Under the pieces are notes generated by a model that was not told the DNA's origin, searched no databases, and saw nothing but the letters and a program-made list of their open reading frames with translations. A program made the position numbers and the translations under genes. DNA of 64,000 nt from Strigamia acuminata (Eukaryota > Arthropoda > Chilopoda > Geophilomorpha > Linotaeniidae): positions 22,222,427 through 22,286,426 of the forward strand of contig OX442315.1 of assembly GCA_949358305.1 (NCBI GenBank). Reading direction: 5' to 3'. This document shows positions 38,401-51,079 of the stretch, in pieces. Position 1 is the first letter of the stretch, and every line of letters begins with the position of its first letter.

Positions 38401-41400
38401 GCTAATGCTCAAGGGTAAACAAACATTTGTGACAAATGTTGTTTTATTCAACCAACTATCATCACACTTTCAGTTTGACATGCGCTTTGAAGAAAAATAG
38501 TGGGATGTGTTTATATTGAACTTATGTTTCCCTAGTCGCCAGCTTTGTTTTATGACGCCTTTTACTCTAGAGCTTTGCCTGATCATAAAAGGCTGACCAT
38601 CAACCAATGACCCACAATAATCCCGGTTTATATAAACTGAGTGGTTATTAAAAATGACCTTTTTCGTGATAAACTTAAATAAAGAAATGATTTTATATGA
38701 TTAACACTTGACGAATAAATATTTTAGCCGTTTTCGTTTTGAATGCGATGCAATGATTTGATTGGGTTTGTTGAGTTTGAGCAAATTTCTCTTTCAGAAG
38801 CCATTACAAGGGTCTTTTATTGATTTCATTGGTCGTAAAAGAGATTGTTAATTTGTGATGGGTCTATAAAAAAGAAGCAAACTAGATATGTTAAACGAAA
38901 AAAAAAAGTAAATATATAAAACAAAGGAAAAATGAATAGTTTGAAAAATTGGTCCCCAGTCGTAAATTAATGAAGAACGTTAAGTGGATAATAATGAAAA
39001 TTATGCGAGATAAAAAATTTATTAAATCATTGACAAATCTTTCATCCAGGGTCTTTACTCTTTCCGAATTTCACTTAAAAAAAAAAGAAAACGATTTTGA
39101 GTCTTTATTATCGGTAGTTTGGTTCAACTTGAGTGCTTAATTCGTTTTATAAGAGACTAATGAAGAAAATGGAAAATGACTTTACAATTGAATTAGTTTT
39201 CGTATTTGTCGGTTTTGCATTGGTGCAAACTGCAATTTTTATTTCTCCACTATTTTATCACTATTTTTGGAGTTTTTGTTGAAAAAGATACTTTTAATTC
39301 ACCAGATTGAACGCACCTGTGAAATTATATGCAGTATCTTATTTCTTAAAATAAAATTATTATTAATATTTTTATTTTTAAATATACTTTATCAAAAAAT
39401 AAATATTAGTTTTTCTTTCACAAAAAATAAAACTTAGTAGCAAACAAAAGGTTTCATTGTTAGATGAGAAAAAAGATAGAGTGGATAAAAAAAGCAAAAG
39501 ATAAAGGAATTCCAAGAGCTTTCTCTTGTACCCCAAGATTTCTTCATTCTTTAACATTCCAGGAAACGCAAAAGACTCTACATGATATGTTAAATTCTTT
39601 TTACTTTAGTCGAAATTCGAGCACATGCAAATTTATCAGTTTGACGCCGGCATGAATTTTAAACGCTATTTAAAAAATATTTAAAAATAAAAAATAAATT
39701 ATGATATCAACATAAAACTTGATAAAACTATGTTTCGTATCCTTTTCTTATATTGGAAATCAAATACATTAATTCGAAGAGTAAAAAGAAACTAGTTTGC
39801 AATCTTCTTCTTCTATTTTTCATACATATTTTTATTTTAGGCCTAACTAGACATTCCCGGCACGCACACAAATATTTTTCTATCATTTTGTACACTCGTG
39901 ACACATTTGGATTTGGAAAATCTAAATTATCGCCTCTTTATAGTGTAGTGAGCTGTACTGTGTGGGAGGTTGAGTATGTGGGCTTTTCCATGTGCTTCCA
40001 GTGTCACGCTGCTGCTTTTCACATCTCGCGTACTGCATTTGGCAGTTTTCACGGACAGTGCTCGTCTCCTAGGGTTGTTCATTCACATATAAACACGCAA
40101 GACAAAAAGTACCGTATTCAATAAGCACGCTTCACTTGTTAGCAAAGAAAGAAACTGATAAAGTTGCCTATTTTTTTTCTTTCTTTCTTTCTTACTTTTT
40201 TTCTTTTTTGTTTACTTACAATACCAGAAAAAGCAGCCCCTGTGGCATTATGTTGTTATAAATAAAATACAATATTGAAAAAAAATAAAATAAAAATAAA
40301 TAAATAAATAAATAAAATGGATGGTCGAATTGAATGGGAACGCGTATGAATAAATTTAGAAACAAGTTGTTGATGGTGAAGTTTGAATAAGTCTTAATTC
40401 CTTTCAATTCATTTTGGTTTTACTAGTCACCAGCTTGTTTACCCAGGTGTATTTTTTTAATGCTCTAATTTTTATTTGAGTGCCTTTATTAGTTTTCTAT
40501 GGAGTCGTTAAGTAATTTCCAATTTCTATTATTTTATGAGGATCGTCATATCGTCAATTTAATGGCTTTTCGTCTTTTATGGAAATATAAAGACAAACGA
40601 TATCATTCCACTTAAGATATTATAGATTAATATGTCACAGCTGGCAGTAATTGGCCATATGAGTGATCTTTAGTGTAAATGACCCTTTAATCAAAAGTTT
40701 CTACTAGTGAAATCCCATTTTTATTGTTCATTAATTAATTAACTGACCAGAATGCTTCAGATTAGAGAATTAATGTTCAAAACGTCGCTTTACCAACGTT
40801 CAAATTAAACGAAGGGGCTAAAATGATCGATTGGGTGGCGAGCTCACCTTCTGTTCACGTAAAGTTTAAGCAGATGCCTGCTAATTCCTCTAGTTCGCAC
40901 GAAGATAATTTAAGTAATCTTCGGTGCAAGAGTTTGAAAATACATGTAAACAAACATCAGACATGCAAATGTTTTCAATTTTTCAAAACTATAACCAGAT
41001 TTACATGTTCTACACGGTTTTAAATCCATTATGTAGATTAATTATTTAGTTTAAAAGGATGGGATAGTCTTATGGGTTCCATCATGTTTTGTCATGTTAT
41101 TGTAATAATATTGTATTCAAAATTAGTCGTATCCAATTAATGTGGTAATGTGCGAGATGATTGCTTACATTTATTGACAGCTTAAGTGTGTTTATATCTG
41201 ATTTACTATCTCATTTTGGTTTGGTAGCTTCAAAGCACTTTACTGTGCAATTAATGGACTGGCCGGTTGTGTTTACTGGTCAAACCGGTCAAACCCCGTG
41301 TTTTTATCCTTGACGATTGGCGAGTCAAAGAGGTTGAAGAAGTGACAAACAAAGAATCAAAGAAAACACTCAACTTCTTTGTCACTTATTCAATCGAGGA

Positions 41401-42878
41401 AAACACATAACTTCTTTGAGTTTTCTCAGTAAATTGTTTACTTGACTGCAAAGATTTGTTAAGAAGGCTAAAGAAATTGTTGATTCATTTTTAATGAAGA
41501 TTGATAAAATGCTTTTAACGTGTGTAGATTGTGATTGAAATTTTATTACTTGATTGATAAAAAGGGTTTGTTAGTTTAGAATTATGTTTTTGTTTTTAAT
41601 TTGCTGTTTGTTGATGTGATTTTATTATTTTTATCTCACTTACCTAGGGTTTCTTGAAGTTGACGGCACGAGTAGAAGTTATTAATGGTGTCATGCAGCG
41701 AAGCCCAGCATGAATGATTTAAATTTCTCAGTCACTCCCACCATCAATTGGTTCAAACATTTATCCGGCCTGAAGTTACATGCAGCATCACGCGTGGCAC
41801 TCTTGTTAGCTAGATTGTGCTAGTGCCACTTTGGTCATGCCTCTTATGCTCCTCATGATGTTACCGTGCTCTAGTGGCAATAAGGAAAAACTCTGTTTCA
41901 ACATTTCGTTGTTTATGCCGTGTTTTAACAGATTTAAAGAATAATAAATTTAGTTTTCGTAGACGAAATGTAAGAAAATTAAAATGAAAACAATAAAATA
42001 CGTGAAATAGTTTGAAAAGTGTCGTTCATTCTTTAAAACATTTTTATTGTAATTGGTCATATCTGAAGTGTAATGAACTTGGAAATAATAAACGGGGCGA
42101 TCAAAAATAAAATTCATTGAGGAATTTACTAATTTAATAGTATTTGCAATATTTTTAGTAACAATTTGTTTAGTTCGGCTCATAATAATTAAATGTTCCA
42201 TTTTCTTTTGCAACTACGTTAGTTACCGGAACAGGTAACTGTAAACAAATGTACGTATCGAGAGTACGGACATACGTCTGAAGTGTCGCGTTAAAGCTAT
42301 GTATTTCTACCGTAAACATTACAAATTACCATCAATAATAGCAATGGAGTAAATTTAGATTAGAACCAGAAATTTTATGTTAATGTATCGACAACATAAA
42401 TTTGTATGTCTTCCTTAAAAAAAAAAACAGTTAATTATTTTTTTTCAAGTATTTTATTAAAAAATACGAAATTAATTATTTAAAAAAATATATTTTGGAA
42501 AAAAAACGGAATTGATGAAAGAATAACCTATGTAAATATGGTTTTGCAACTTTGCAGTGAAAAATATTTTTAAATAAAGTCAAGTGGCTCCCTCCAGTAG
42601 ACATATCGCTTAGTTCTTTTCCTTTTCCGTTTCCGTATCTCGTTTTCATCATTCCGTGACAGTTGCTAGGTAGGTTCAAAGTAGCTTAGTCGTAGTCGTA
42701 AAGATTATTATTCCCAAGTTATTTTTCTAGTGTTTGGTCAGCAGTATGTTATACTTATTTTCTTTAGGTCTTTTACTAAACCGGAAAACTTTATTTTAGG
42801 TTTTAACACAATCTGCGCTTGATTGCCCGAGACCAAGAGAATAGTCCTAAATTCAAAGAAAACGCGCGAAAAGCCAAC
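20451..42878. other. 22-kb gene-poor region
   Basis: I find no coding exon here that combines a recognisable domain, splice sites and frame continuity. It is upstream of both neighbours (the receptor on minus, nucleoplasmin on plus), so it probably holds receptor 5' exons, first introns and enhancers. Points of note are POU/homeodomain-like sites at 21960-22090, a GC-rich island at 34550-35020, a repeated CGCCAATT-type motif at 35100-35265, a GC-rich island at 36740-36880, and simple (AAAT)n at about 40290-40318. The rest is unremarkable AT-rich DNA. Confidence 0.5.
34550..35020 (-). other. GC-rich island with a possible decayed coding segment
   Basis: This stretch stands out in base composition from its AT-rich surroundings. 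On the minus strand one frame (34961-34776) and then another (34816-34550) stay open over most of the length. The second has a Leu/Ala-rich helix-like segment (LALEVHALAIELVDFL). The shift of frame without a splice site suggests a broken gene or transposon remnant. I do not recognise the protein. Confidence 0.3.
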
Positions 42879-44238
42879 ATGAGTAAAGAATTTTTTTGGG
42901 GTAAATTATTAATTTCAGTAGCGAAGTACACGACATAAAACGTTGAAAACTGATTAACTTTTCTTTTTCTTTTCAGGATGTGAATTAAACGAAACCAATA
43001 AAGAATATACGTGGGATCCAGATCTTGATGACATCGATCTAACTCATAGCGAGGGTTGCGAAGTCCACGCGTTGATTTTAAAACAAGTGAGAAATGAATA
43101 CACCCAATTCTGTTTTTACAGGGTCTTTTTCTAAACGATTTTGATTTATTTTTTTTTTATAAAGAATTTTAAAAAGGTACACATTTAAAAAGTTGTATTT
43201 TAAGTATTTATGGTGTATGTAGTTTTTGTATCTAAACTAAAACAAACACCTGTAACCCTTACAACACGACTTTCTGAATTCAGTTAAGTGTCATTTTGGA
43301 ACGTGGTTTTTTTCTGGAAAGTATCCACCATGTAAAAACAGAATTGGGTGCATTTCTAATGTTGTACAGATTATTTATTTACCGAGCTTTCAGGCCATGA
43401 TTGGTGGCACAGATTCGGCAGTCGAGGGAGAGATCAACATAGTCGAACTTGAAACTGAGGGATATTTGTCGACTGAAATCAAGCAACCGATTTTGCGACT
43501 GAAATGTGGAACCGTCGATCATGTTAGTATAAAACTTATGGCATTTAATTGAGTTAGTGTATTAATTTTTGAAGAAAAAAAATAATGTTTAGGTATCGTT
43601 AGATGTTTATATTCCTAAGTGTGGTATTTTAAGATTGATTTCTGGTTCCGGTCCAGTTCACATAACTGGCCAACACATCATAGGTTTGTTATAAAATAAT
43701 TAAAAAATTAATTTTATCGAAATTATTTATTTTTTTGGTATTTTTTTTAGAATTCACCAGTGAGGAGGAAATTATAGATTCCGATAGCAGATTACTTGAG
43801 GAGGAGGAAGAGGAGGAGGAAGAAGAAGAACCTGAAGAACCTGAACCTGAACCAATCGTTGAAAAAGGAAAGCGGAAATTAGAGAATGGGAAAAGCAAGC
43901 CTACCAAAGTGAGACAACTTGGCATCAACTTAATATTTAATACTTAGTTTAATGATTTTAATTTCAGGTGGCAAAACTGGAAGTCTCGGATAAGGTAAAT
44001 TGAAATAGATTATAATGATTAAATTAGACTATTTAAATTGTATTTCAGGATGAAGAATATTCTGATCCGGAAACGCCACCAAAGGCGGCGTAAGTTTTAA
44101 ATTTTTAAAAAAAAAAAGTGTTTTAAAATTAAATCGAATAATTTTTACTTTTTGCAGTATCAAGAGAAAGGCAGCAGTTAAGGGTAAAGCTAAGGTATTT
44201 GTTATTTACTTTTTACTGTTTTGTTTTTTAACTGAACA

Positions 44239-44280
<42 letters not shown>

Positions 44281-44423
44281 ATAAATTGGTATTGATGAAC
44301 AAAACTTGAGTAACTTTTATTTTATTAGTTAAATGTGAAACCGAAAATTTAGCTTTTGGTTGTCTAATTGCTTTTAATTTTTATTTGCAGACTGAACTAA
44401 CTACGAAGAAAAGCAAAAAGTAA
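42879..44423 (+). CDS. Nlp: Nucleoplasmin-like histone chaperone
   Basis: 215-residue protein of the nucleoplasmin/nucleophosmin family, which forms pentamers that bind histones in chromatin assembly. Nine exons: 42879-42900, 42977-43086, 43394-43522, 43593-43683, 43751-43908, 43968-43994, 44049-44089, 44158-44194 and 44391-44423. The core (residues 1 to about 117) begins FFWGCELNETNKEYTW and carries ILRLISGSGPVHITGQHII, the GSGPVHI..QH hallmark. It is followed by an acidic tract with eleven consecutive Glu (134-144) and PEEPEPEP, then basic segments (GKRKLENGKSK, IKRKAAVKGKAK, TTKKSKK) suited to nuclear import and nucleic-acid binding. The first four intron positions and phases look the same as I recall for vertebrate NPM1, so the gene structure is ancient. 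A FKBP-type domain is absent, which excludes the FKBP39 relatives. Confidence 0.9.
43089..43357. mobile_element. MITE-like element filling nucleoplasmin intron 2
   Basis: CACCCAATTCTGTTTTTACA at 43101-43120 recurs inverted at 43332-43351, and the outer AGAAATG/CATTTCT pair extends the repeat, with a four-base insertion in the left copy. The element starts two bases into the intron, so it supplies part of the splice donor context. It accounts for most of the 307-bp intron and has no coding capacity. Confidence 0.7.
44241..44278. repeat. (AT)19 microsatellite
   Basis: An uninterrupted AT dinucleotide run in the last intron of the nucleoplasmin-like gene, likely to vary in length between individuals. 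Confidence 0.95.
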
Positions 44424-46238
44424 ATTGTTCCCCAATTGGGCTAATCATGATCTAATTTACTTAAAATGCCGCAATTTATTTTTCAAATAATGTAAATAAA
44501 CTTTTTAAAACACATCTAGGAATTAAAAAAAAAAGTTTATTATTGTAGATTATTTTTTTTCTGATCATTTAAGTTATATTTGCTCAAGTATCGAGTAACG
44601 ATCAAAATAACGATCAAAATTTCAAAATTGTTAGCTTGATGACATCTAGCGATACAATTCAACATCAACTATTTTTTATTTTAGGTTATGTCAATTAATG
44701 TTAAAATAAAACAATTTTTAAAAAATGATTTATTGTTGAACTTTAATTTAAGAATTCTCAAACCGACACGTAAAAAACAGACATTTTACTATCGCGACCA
44801 AGAGTGACAAGTTGTGACGTCTGGTAGCAAAAAGTAAAATTAAAAAGTTTGACGAGCTTATCTTGAATAGCCACATTTTAATCATAACATTTTATTTTGT
44901 ATTTATAGTACTACGGCGCCAACTTTCTGAACGGTAGGAAATAAGATTGCGATCAAGCGATCACCATGCAAAGGTAACTATTTGAATGTTTATCAGGATT
45001 GATGCGGTATGTTTTTTGTATTGAGATTTAAGCGCTGACTGATTTAATAACATCACGTTGCCAAGTTTGTGGTTTGATTCGCTTGGTAACGGTTCAATTG
45101 TTTGTTGTAGTTGTATGAATCGGATTTAATTGATATATGCTCAATTATTGAAATGTTTTACTTAAATTTAAAACTTAACGGTTTAATTTATAGTTTAATT
45201 AATAGTTTGAGTACACTACACGACCTCTAAACCCGTAATTACTCCTCGCACACAGAATAGAAACCAAAATCGACCCGTCATGTACCGGAAATGGATTCTT
45301 GTATTCCGGCACCTGTTACCTGTCTACCGAGCTTAAATCTGCCCGACCCTTTATTATATTTAATATAATTTTCAATCAATGGTGGTTGGGACGGTTTACG
45401 GTTTTAGTGGCATAATGTTGATAATTATATTGTTTCCGGTTTACAAACGATCTTTTTCCACGCTTATTTGAGCTTCTCCTCCCCTTTCCCCTTTTTCATT
45501 CATTTCTCCGGTGCTGTGCATGCTTTGACGTAACATAATTTACTATGGAAATATAATAGTGAAAAATCTGCATAATGTAATAACACATGAAAAAAAAAAT
45601 TACCGTGTAATAATTCAGAATTTAAGAGCTTTTAAGACCCCTTTTCCATGTTTATACTTAGAATTTTTAATTTTAATATGGTTGATAAATTACAGTTTGA
45701 TACGAGATATCTACTTCTTTGTGGTGGTATTTGAGCGGTCAGATTACCGTAATCAATTCTTAATTAACATGAGACTGTCACGAAACGTCCGGTTTCTATG
45801 TTTAGTAAGAGACGTTGTTTTGTTTCCAACATGACAACCCCAAATCTTAATCGATTCCATGTGATTCAAAAGAATTTTTTAAAGTTTCCTTTTCTTTTTA
45901 AAATATACATAATAGTTTTTCAAAACGAGGCGTACACACGCAAACAAACCCTGGAGAATGGATCGGTCTAAAGTTAGGTAGAGTTAAACTGTTACGTGGT
46001 TAATCAAGAAGCTGACAAAAGCATTTCCAGTGAAATGAAAATCAATATTTATCGTTTGCTATAACATCGGATTTCAGTTATTTCTCTCTCTCTCTCTGTT
46101 GATATTTCCAGTGGGCGTTGAATTGTGTGTGTGTGTGTGTGGTAGTTAGCGGTTGGTTGACGGCTGTTCGATCGATGTCGTCGTCGGCTTGTTCCCGTAC
46201 GTTCATTCGGGGTAGACCGGGTGCTTGATGCGCATGCC
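44424..46238. other. Spacer between nucleoplasmin and the first KChIP exon
   Basis: The nucleoplasmin poly(A) signal AATAAA lies at 44495-44500. The rest is AT-rich with no supported exon. Near the right end (46080-46145) there are short (TC)n and (GT)n runs, followed by a CpG-richer stretch that may be a promoter for the exon at 46239. Confidence 0.5.
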
Positions 46239-46302
46239 ATGTTCAGCACTGTCACGTTTGGGAAGCGTGTTCTCGACCGATGGCGGAAAAGAGGTTCAGA
46301 AT
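46239..46302 (+). CDS. Candidate alternative first coding exon of the KChIP gene
   Basis: ATG at 46239 opens 21 codons plus one base (starting MFSTVTFGKRVLDRWRKRGS) before a strong donor, AAT|GTGAGT. That leaves phase 1. The common KChIP exon at 52239 begins with GT and is open in frame upstream of its own ATG, encoding SDHEDRE. Joined, the protein would be 217 residues, about the size of vertebrate KChIP1, and the [18 protein letters not shown] region lines up with the KChIP segment before HRPEGLE. The exon lies in a CpG-rich stretch. Caveat: two ATGs just upstream (46228, 46234) are out of frame with it. No other gene on this strand would use the donor. Confidence 0.5.
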
Positions 46303-49300
46303 GTGAGTAAACGACTCGAAATAACTCTTTTCTTTGTCATTATTCACGTGCTTATTTCGTCAAGCTTAATGTTTTGGAAATGCAACAGGCTTTTGGGGAA
46401 TGGAATTTCAGAAATGAGGTGAATGTCGTGATCGCGCTGTACTGTTTGGTTTTGTCAATTATACGGAAAGTTTTTAATTTTTTAATTTTTTTAATTTTTT
46501 TTAATTTTTTATTATTTTTAGTTTTTTTTTTTAGATTTAATTCAATCGTTCAAACAGTTTCTTTTCAGATAAGCAAGGGTTTAGCCTTTTAGTGATTTAA
46601 TTATGCAGGAGTTGAAAAAAATAGAATGGGAACTTGTTTTTTAAGGGGAATAACACAACTCGAAATTGAATTTGGCACACCAGTCTGCACTTTTTGAGAT
46701 TTTTTATTTAATCTGAAGCTGATATTGTGGTTTATTTATTGATTTGAACCCCGCTTTTTTAATACAACAACATGTCAAATGTCATAAACGTGTCATGATC
46801 AATATAAACAAAATCGATTTAGAATGTATTCCATTTGCAAAACTGGAGAATTTTAAAAAAATATATAAAAAAAAATATTTTTTTGGATAAAGTTTACTTC
46901 AACTATTGATTTTTCAAGCTAATATTGAAAAACTCATTAGAAACCGCATGCGTAAAGAGAAGAGAAAGTCATTACCGGTAGAATTGTTATTTTAAAATGA
47001 AATTCATGGATTTATTTTATTTTATTTTTTTTCTCTTGTACATAAAAACATTGCAAAAGTTATTGTTAATTTAAAACTGTGCAGGGTTTCATGTTTATTT
47101 TTTAATGTATTTAAAAAGGATCGAAAGTACTTACAATAAATTTATAAGGAGGAATTTTCTTATTAATTGAATTTTGTACTCCGGTAATGCCTCGTTCTAT
47201 CCACTTAATAGCTTCACTAAAATGCTCAATGCACAAGTTTTGAAAAACCATTCCAATTTTTCATCAAATGAGATTCTTTAAAATTTTCTTTAAAATGACT
47301 TGAAATTCTTGAAATTTTTAATCTCTTTGTGCCGAATTAATTCTATTATCTTAGTATATTAGGCAAGCGCAATATGTGCTTTGAATTATAATTGAAAAAA
47401 ATTGTAATTTGACATTTCTTTAGAAAATAATGAAGGAGGAATATAATTAAGGATTTCAAAAACATTCCTCATCCATATAGAGCGATGTTTGTACTGTGTC
47501 ATGTGCAAGCGTGCTCGTTACGTTAATTAGTGTCATTCAAACCTATAGTGTGTAAGCTGCAACTGCGAATTACGAGTGTTTTCGTCGTTTACACAGTTAT
47601 GTGCGCGCTGCTCGATTTAATGACACTAATTTCTTTCTCTGACATCGAACGATAAAAGTTAAAAATTCATTTCTATATTGATGGTGCATCAGCACAGTTT
47701 CACATGTGGTGAAATCTGTTACCGCAAAATTTGCATGTTTCTCGTGAAAGTTATTGCTGGTTTGATTAGAAAAGTAACATGGCGCTCAAAACCAACCGCT
47801 CAGCTGCAAGAAAATTCAGAATTTTTTGACTGTCGGCATTTTTTCATTTTGAAAAAAAGAAGAAAAGAAGAAAATATTTTTTTTCTGCTTATTTTTAGAT
47901 TTAAAAAGTTGAGTCGTTTGATTATACAAATGACAACGAGTGGATGCAGCCGTTGCAAAAATGTCATCTTTTTCTAATCAGCGAGAGAAGTTTTTGTCAT
48001 TGTTAAGTAACAGCACTCGTGTTGTAAGGGGTTCCTCATTTACATATCGTTAATTAGCATTAGCATAGGTCTGAGAATTAAATGCTTTGTGCAATTGGCA
48101 CAGCCATGCTATTCACTTCACTGGTGATTACGCTTTGCAGAGAAGCGTAGTCAATTTTAAGGGGGTGCTTTATTTATTTATTTTTTTACTTTAACCTAGT
48201 TTAATTAAAATTGTAATTAAATTATTGGAATTCGAGATTACTTTTAGGATAATATATACAGTATGTGTCGAGGAATTAGATGAAGTAAAAGGGCAAGCAT
48301 CAACTTTATCACTATGATTATTTTTTCCTACGTGAGTCAGCTTGGGTGTCTCAATATCATTAATTCTTAATCAGCTTTGCCTGTGTTCTATTCGCAGACA
48401 GATCACGTGTGGAAATGGATTTTTTTCTATTTACCGTTAGGATCCTTTCTTCTTCCTTGAGAGTGTACATTTACTAGACGGGATATATATGCTGGTGTCA
48501 GGGAAACGTCAAGTGTATGCTTGCAGACATCTGCGAAAAAGGAATTTGATGGATATATGAATTCATTTAGTAATGCAATACTTAAAGGGACGAGGTTAGA
48601 AGAAAATAAAAAAGGGGTTAGTGGTGTATTTGGCAAAATAAAAAGTCGTAAAAGTTTTTTTTTTAAATTTAATTTATTGCTCAATTCATATAAAATTAAT
48701 TATAAAATTAACTTTTAAAAAAAAACTTAATAGCAGACAGAAACTTTAAAAAATGTTTTTTTCTGGGTTTTTCTCTTCTGGCGCCACTGGTATCACGAAA
48801 CGATACATTGGCTAAACGATCACAATGGGAAAATAATGCGTGAGGGGGGAGCACGCAGGTAACGTGTGGCTGGAATAAGAGGAACGGGTAGAATGGATTT
48901 ATCATACACAGCTATATATATTTTTTTTGTTTATGCAAATATTTCAAACTGGAAAATGTAGTCAAATAAGGATTTATAGCAAAATAGCAAAACCCCAAAA
49001 AAATAAAATGAAACAAACTGTTTATGGCTTGAACTTTGAATGCTTTTACGCTACTCAGTAGGGCCGACTGCGTGTACATATCATCAATTTAGAATAAATT
49101 TAATTATCTCATATAGTAAATATCATTTTATTTTGTAAATGCATTATTTAAGATATTAGATAAATAGTACTGAAACCAATAAAACCCATGTTATAAATTT
49201 TGTACTTTTAAAGACAAAACTGTATCCAATTACAACAGGGAAAAAATCGGACGGTAAATTCAAATTCAGCAAATTTACAGAATGCTCTAAAATGTTGTGA

Positions 49301-50960
49301 ATTAAGCGTTTAAAATGTGGTTGCCCAATTGACCTATTTAACAGATTTTTAATAAGCACATGACATTGATCCGTGAATATAGTTCCAATATGCAATTGCA
49401 ATGCATAAATTGTTACTATTAAATATTAATCCTGTTATTTCTCTGATTCATTCAGTCCGCTCGCAATAATTTCTTATTGCGAGAGGTAAATAGGGTTTAT
49501 TATTAATTAGCATTAATTTATAATCAGGCTCTGAATTTCCATCAAAAAAAAATTAAAAATTTATAGGAATTTGCATACATTTTCTTGTTATCGATCGACA
49601 AAGTTGGGCTTTATGGCTAAAACTTTTCTCTATTAATAGTTAAAGCATGATGATATGATGTAATTTTCGTATCTAATTAAGTACTCAAGCACTTCTCCCG
49701 TCATCCTGCGTAATTGTTGTGGTTTTGGTATCACGGCGGTGACCAGAAGATGTGATTGATCATGCTAGAACTTGATTAAATCGATGCTCTCCGTGTTTTC
49801 ACCCACGTTTGCTCTTTTCCCACTGCTTCCGTGATCGATGGTGTTACAAACACAGCAATTACTCGCCGGTCTACTGCTCGCTCTAATCTTGAGTAAACGT
49901 GGAAAACTGACTGTAGTATTACAGCAGCTCACAGAGACTGCACTATCACAATTTTTGCTCGTAATCTCGGTTAGCGAAGCGGAATTTTTGATGGAGTTTA
50001 ACTCCGGGAAAGAGTTAAAAGCCTGACCTTGGGTTGAATTGGATGTAGGTCGAAGATGTGTTCAAGATTTTGGTGAATGGCGCGTGCTATAAAATTGAAT
50101 TGCATTTTAATGATGTCTTTTATTGGGTTTGAGATTTTTTTTTAAAAAAAATGTATACATTTTATTTCATGGGAACTTGGTGTGGTTTGTTTAATGGAAT
50201 GGAATTTTTATGCAAGATGAAATAATTAATTGGAAACTGTGGCAGGTAAAGCTCATTAAAGAAGTTCTTTTGTTTTGTTAATATTTTCAATGATGCGACA
50301 AAGCTTTTTAGCATAATTGACTTGGGAAGTCAAAGACATTTTCTTTATTATTCTTCTTGTGTTAAAGCTCGATGATTAATTATTTACAATAATAACGCAA
50401 TAAAGGGAAATACTTGAAAAAATAAAGCCAAAAAAAGAACTGTTTAAGTTCTGTGTGTTCAACTTTACATGCAGTGAAAATCGATGAAAGCAGAGCAGAT
50501 TCAAATCTCGATATAACTACTCATCTTTTTCACCTGAGAGACCCAAAATAACGTGCTTTTTGAATCTACAGGTAGTGGAACTATACACAATAGATTTACA
50601 AAAAAGAAAAAGAAAAAGAATCTCAAAAGAAAAAAATAATAAGAAAAAAAAAATCCACAAATTCAAGATTAGGAAAATCAATGCGAGTGAATAAAACAAG
50701 TGGAAATTACAAAAGAAAGAAAATAAAAGAAAAAAAAATTAAAAAAAAAAAAAAAACAAATGACACTTACGGTATTAAATATTGTCCTTAAAAAAAGCAA
50801 TTATTCGAAATATTTCTTTAAAAAAATGTATCGAAAAGTGTGTTTTAATTTCATCTTGTTATCTCATTCACATGGAAAGGGTTAAAATTCTCATTTAATT
50901 TAATATCTGAAACGTTTATCTTCGCAACCTTATTTCTACTGCCCCAATCCCTGGCCATCA
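46303..50960 (+). other. Non-coding stretch within or upstream of the KChIP gene
   Basis: About 4.7 kb, mostly AT-rich. It holds T-rich tracts near 46470-46530, a 10-bp-stem hairpin at 49460-49483 and an open frame at 49838-50026 with a hydrophobic start that may or may not be an exon. I see no repeat family shared with other parts of the window. Confidence 0.5.
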
Positions 50961-51079
50961 GAGCCGTGGATCCCTTGAGTAATTATTGCGTCGATCGAAA
51001 GCGCTGCGAGATCCACCGCGCGTGCGTGTGCGCTCGAGTTTAGCAGACGCTCGCGTCGGTCGGACAAGCGAGCCGCACG
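50960..51079 (+). promoter_or_regulatory. CpG-rich candidate promoter and 5' UTR exon of KChIP
   Basis: A CpG-dense block with many CGCG and CGT steps stands out sharply from the AT-rich surroundings and ends in a near-consensus donor, CACG|GTGAGT, at 51079. There is no ATG in it, so a transcript from here would use the ATG at 52262 in the next exon. The 1.16-kb intron that follows (51080-52238) ends in CTTTTCAG. Confidence 0.5.

Noticed and set aside
39753-40124. 123-codon plus-strand ORF, the longest in the gene-poor region
   Set aside because: Composition and content look like chance translation; no motif, and it runs through AT-rich filler.
47525-47631. 13-bp inverted repeat AATTAGTGTCATT about 80 bp apart
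   Set aside because: Too short and AT-rich to call an element without a second copy.
49460-49483. Perfect 10-bp stem with a TTTC loop, like a histone mRNA 3' hairpin
   Set aside because: Sequence does not match the histone stem-loop and no histone gene is nearby.
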